From assembly GCA_026417815.1 (NCBI GenBank), contig JAOACN010000239.1:1-7208 (forward strand): a DNA stretch of 7,208 nucleotides. The letters are read 5' to 3'. Under the pieces are notes generated by a model. The model was not told the DNA's origin and searched no databases. It saw only the letters and a program-made list of their open reading frames with translations. Positions 5,998 to 7,208 of the stretch are shown one piece after another. The DNA comes from Chloroflexaceae bacterium. GTDB lineage: Bacteria > Chloroflexota > Chloroflexia > Chloroflexales > Chloroflexaceae. The first letter of the stretch is position 1, and each line of letters starts with the position of its first letter. Made by a program: the position numbers and the translations under genes.

Positions 5998-6816
5998 CTA
6001 CTTCCCCTCGGCTTCAAGCGGCACGCTCAACAACCCGGCGAGCATGGTGCGGAGGCGCGCTTCGGTCAGATAACTGGCCATACGCCCGTCCTGCACCAGC
6101 GAGATCGCCCCCGTCTCCTCGGAGACCACCACGGCCAGCGCATCGGTCTGCTCACTGATCCCCTTGGCGGCCCGGTGGCGCGTCCCGTAGCGTCGTGGTC
6201 CGATCACATCTTCACTGAGCGGCAGCACCACATTCGCGGCAAGAATGCGATTGCCGCGCACAATCACCGCCATATCGTGCAAGGGCGCGTTGGGGTAGAA
6301 AATGTTCAACAACAGGGCAGTAGAAATCCGCGAATCAAGGATGACCCCCCGTTCGGCGTACTCCTGCAACCGTGAATTGCGCTCGATCACGATCAGCGCG
6401 CCGACCCCTTGCTGCGAGAGCTGGATCGCCGCCCGGCTGATGCTGTTGATCGTCTCGAGCAATTCGGAACGATTGGCCCCGGAGAGGGGCCGGCTGAGCA
6501 ATTCGCTGGAGCGCCCCAGCGACTCCAGGGCGCGCCGCAGTTCCGGCTGAAACAGCACCGGGACGCCCACAATCAAGGCGGGTGTGACGATGGTGCTGAG
6601 TAGCCACGAGAGCGTCTGCAATTGATCCCGCGCAACCGTGCCCACGAAGATGGTTAGCGCCAGCACAATGCCAATGCCGCGCAGCAATTGCACTGCCCGG
6701 GTGCCGCGCACGATGCCCAGCAACCAGTAGACGAGCAGCGCAACCACCAGAATGTCGATCAACGCAAAGGGCGAGGTCAGAGGATTGAGCCGCGCCCAGA
6801 GACGTGAAAGGTCCAT
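5998..6816 (-). CDS. cdaA: Membrane diadenylate cyclase (c-di-AMP synthase), CdaA/DacA type
   Basis: A 272-aa protein, almost exactly the length of B. subtilis CdaA (273). It would condense two ATP to cyclic di-AMP, a second messenger for potassium/osmotic balance and wall homeostasis. Three membrane spans (about 18-37, 43-62 and 66-88) are followed by a short helix (PELRRALESLGR, 91-102) and the cytosolic DAC domain (about 105-265). Seen motifs: GALIVIER (139-146), YPNAPLHDMAVIVRGNRIL (174-192), LPLSED (198-203), GTRHRAAKGISEQTDA (211-226) and VSEETGAIS (231-239). The RHR and SEET motifs are intact. The DGA motif, however, reads Asp-Met-Ala (181-183): the catalytic Asp is kept and the Gly replaced. 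The ATG at 6814-6816 has no Shine-Dalgarno. ybbR/cdaR follows, as in the classical operon, but glmM is absent from the window. Confidence 0.95.
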   Translation of the reverse strand: MDLSRLWARLNPLTSPFALIDILVVALLVYWLLGIVRGTRAVQLLRGIGIVLALTIFVGTVARDQLQTLSWLLSTIVTPALIVGVPVLFQPELRRALESLGRSSELLSRPLSGANRSELLETINSISRAAIQLSQQGVGALIVIERNSRLQEYAERGVILDSRISTALLLNIFYPNAPLHDMAVIVRGNRILAANVVLPLSEDVIGPRRYGTRHRAAKGISEQTDALAVVVSEETGAISLVQDGRMASYLTEARLRTMLAGLLSVPLEAEGK

Positions 6817-6841
6817 AGTCAGCCACAGTCAAGCGGAGGCT

Positions 6842-6847
6842 ATTGTA
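6842..6847 (-). promoter_or_regulatory. Candidate -10 element for cdaA
   Basis: TACAAT on the minus strand matches five of six -10 consensus bases and lies 25 bases before the ATG, so the leader would be under 20 bases, consistent with the missing Shine-Dalgarno. No convincing -35 is present. It overlaps one arm of the inverted repeat at 6845-6882. Confidence 0.35.
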
Positions 6848-6882
6848 CCGGCACGCATCGGCGAACACTCGCGTGCCCCTAC
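6845..6882. repeat. Imperfect 12-bp inverted repeat near the cdaA promoter
   Basis: Arms at 6845-6856 and 6871-6882 pair at 10 of 12 positions; the inner GGCACGC/GCGTGCC (6850-6856, 6871-6877) is perfect. The loop is 14 bases. The outer end GTA...CTAC resembles that of the palindrome at 4441-4495. Confidence 0.6.
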
Positions 6883-7012
6883 AGGGTAGCGTTGGGAGGT
6901 GGCTCTGTCAACTTTTCTCACCGAATTGAAAGGTTGGGAACAGGTTCTGAGAGGGAGGAGGGTGCGCCGGGTTACGCTGCGCGGGCCGTTGCGTATCCGC
7001 TCGTGGCGTTTG

Positions 7013-7029
7013 GGGCGGCATAGCCGCCC
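7013..7029. repeat. Perfect 7-bp hairpin
   Basis: GGGCGGC (7013-7019) and GCCGCCC (7023-7029) pair around ATA. It belongs to the cluster upstream of cdaA. Confidence 0.75.
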
Positions 7030-7040
7030 GGTGAGGTGCT

Positions 7041-7083
7041 TTTTCGTTGGTTCTGGCGGCGTAGCTGCCAGAACCAACGAAAA
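7041..7083. repeat. 17-bp perfect inverted repeat
   Basis: Arms at 7041-7057 and 7067-7083 are perfect reverse complements (outer TTTTCGTTGG with CCAACGAAAA). The stem can continue inward with one mismatch to a GTA triloop at 7061-7063 closed by C-G. The A/T-rich outer ends make it resemble a terminator in either direction, but no gene ends here within the window. Confidence 0.85.
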
Positions 7084-7090
7084 CCTGGAG

Positions 7091-7108
7091 TTTGGGGCTC
7101 GCCCCAAA
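7091..7108. repeat. Perfect 8-bp inverted repeat
   Basis: TTTGGGGC (7091-7098) and GCCCCAAA (7101-7108) are separated by two bases, only 7 bp after the 17-bp inverted repeat. Confidence 0.75.
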
Positions 7109-7141
7109 GGTACGTGTTCAGAGTTGGGGTGACCTCGCAGA

Positions 7142-7203
7142 CCTGGGAGCGAGGGCGTCCCGCCCTCGTCAGGATTCGAGGGCAAGATGCCCTTGCTCCC
7201 AGG
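7142..7203. repeat. Three-way (cloverleaf-like) inverted repeat element
   Basis: An outer 9-bp stem, CCTGGGAGC (7142-7150) with GCTCCCAGG (7195-7203), encloses two further hairpins: GAGGGCG/CGCCCTC within 7151-7167 and AGGGCA/TGCCCT (7179-7184, 7188-7193). The whole 62-bp block can fold as a three-way junction on either strand. It lies at the right edge of the window. Confidence 0.8.
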
Positions 7204-7208
7204 AGAAG

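Larger units (their letters stand above)
6817..7208. other. Gene-free, hairpin-rich region upstream of cdaA
   Basis: This 392-bp stretch has open frames on both strands, but none has a Shine-Dalgarno, family resemblance or coherent composition. They run through the arms of inverted repeats and look accidental. It holds at least six separate hairpin structures (6850-6877, 7013-7029, 7041-7083, 7091-7108, and two inside 7142-7203). 6900-7010 has no clear structure. I see no c-di-AMP (ydaO-type) riboswitch and no tRNA. Confidence 0.7.

Noticed and set aside
6829..7185. Small open frames on both strands upstream of cdaA
   Set aside because: They are read through inverted repeats, lack ribosome binding sites and resemble nothing I recognise.
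6817..7208. c-di-AMP riboswitch controlling cdaA
   Set aside because: I see only simple palindromes and no recognisable ydaO-type core; a covariance-model search would be needed to be sure.

Overview
The window is high-GC bacterial DNA. It looks like an end of a draft assembly: the first 16 bases are the tail of the Nextera transposase mosaic end, not genomic sequence. Gene content and the dense palindromic repeats between genes suggest Chloroflexota, probably class Chloroflexia (Roseiflexus/Chloroflexus relatives). This is inference from the style of proteins and repeats; there is no rRNA or other marker here. All six supported coding regions lie on the minus strand, so the window reads right to left. 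About 84% is coding.

Reading in the direction of transcription: 6817-7208 is a gene-free, repeat-rich stretch. It leads into a cyclic-di-AMP synthase gene (cdaA/dacA type, 5998-6816) and its usual partner, a membrane-anchored protein with four YbbR repeats (cdaR type, 4485-5840). Their pairing is classical, but a 157-bp spacer with three hairpins separates them, and glmM, the common third gene, is not next. A 26-bp perfect palindrome covers the ybbR stop codon and probably marks the end of this unit. A good sigma-70-like promoter (TTGACA, 17 bp, TAGAGT) then drives an adrenodoxin-reductase-type ferredoxin-NADP+ reductase (2871-4265, GTG start with a strong Shine-Dalgarno). After it come a family 4-like glycosyltransferase (1522-2679), a conserved protein of unknown function (330-1322), and the first 33 codons of a gene cut by the contig end, possibly a Uma2-family protein (17-116).

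The genes fall into functional islands: second-messenger synthesis (cdaA-cdaR), redox (fpr), envelope or glycan chemistry (glycosyltransferase), and unknowns. Nothing ties fpr, the glycosyltransferase and the unknown gene into one pathway beyond shared orientation; each is preceded by 190-220 bp of spacer.

I see no convincing new defence, mobile or biosynthetic system. The most unusual material is (i) the DGA motif of the diadenylate cyclase reading DMA, and (ii) the collection of short, near-perfect hairpins in the gaps, many closing on a C-GNA-G triloop, the loop class known for exceptionally stable DNA mini-hairpins.
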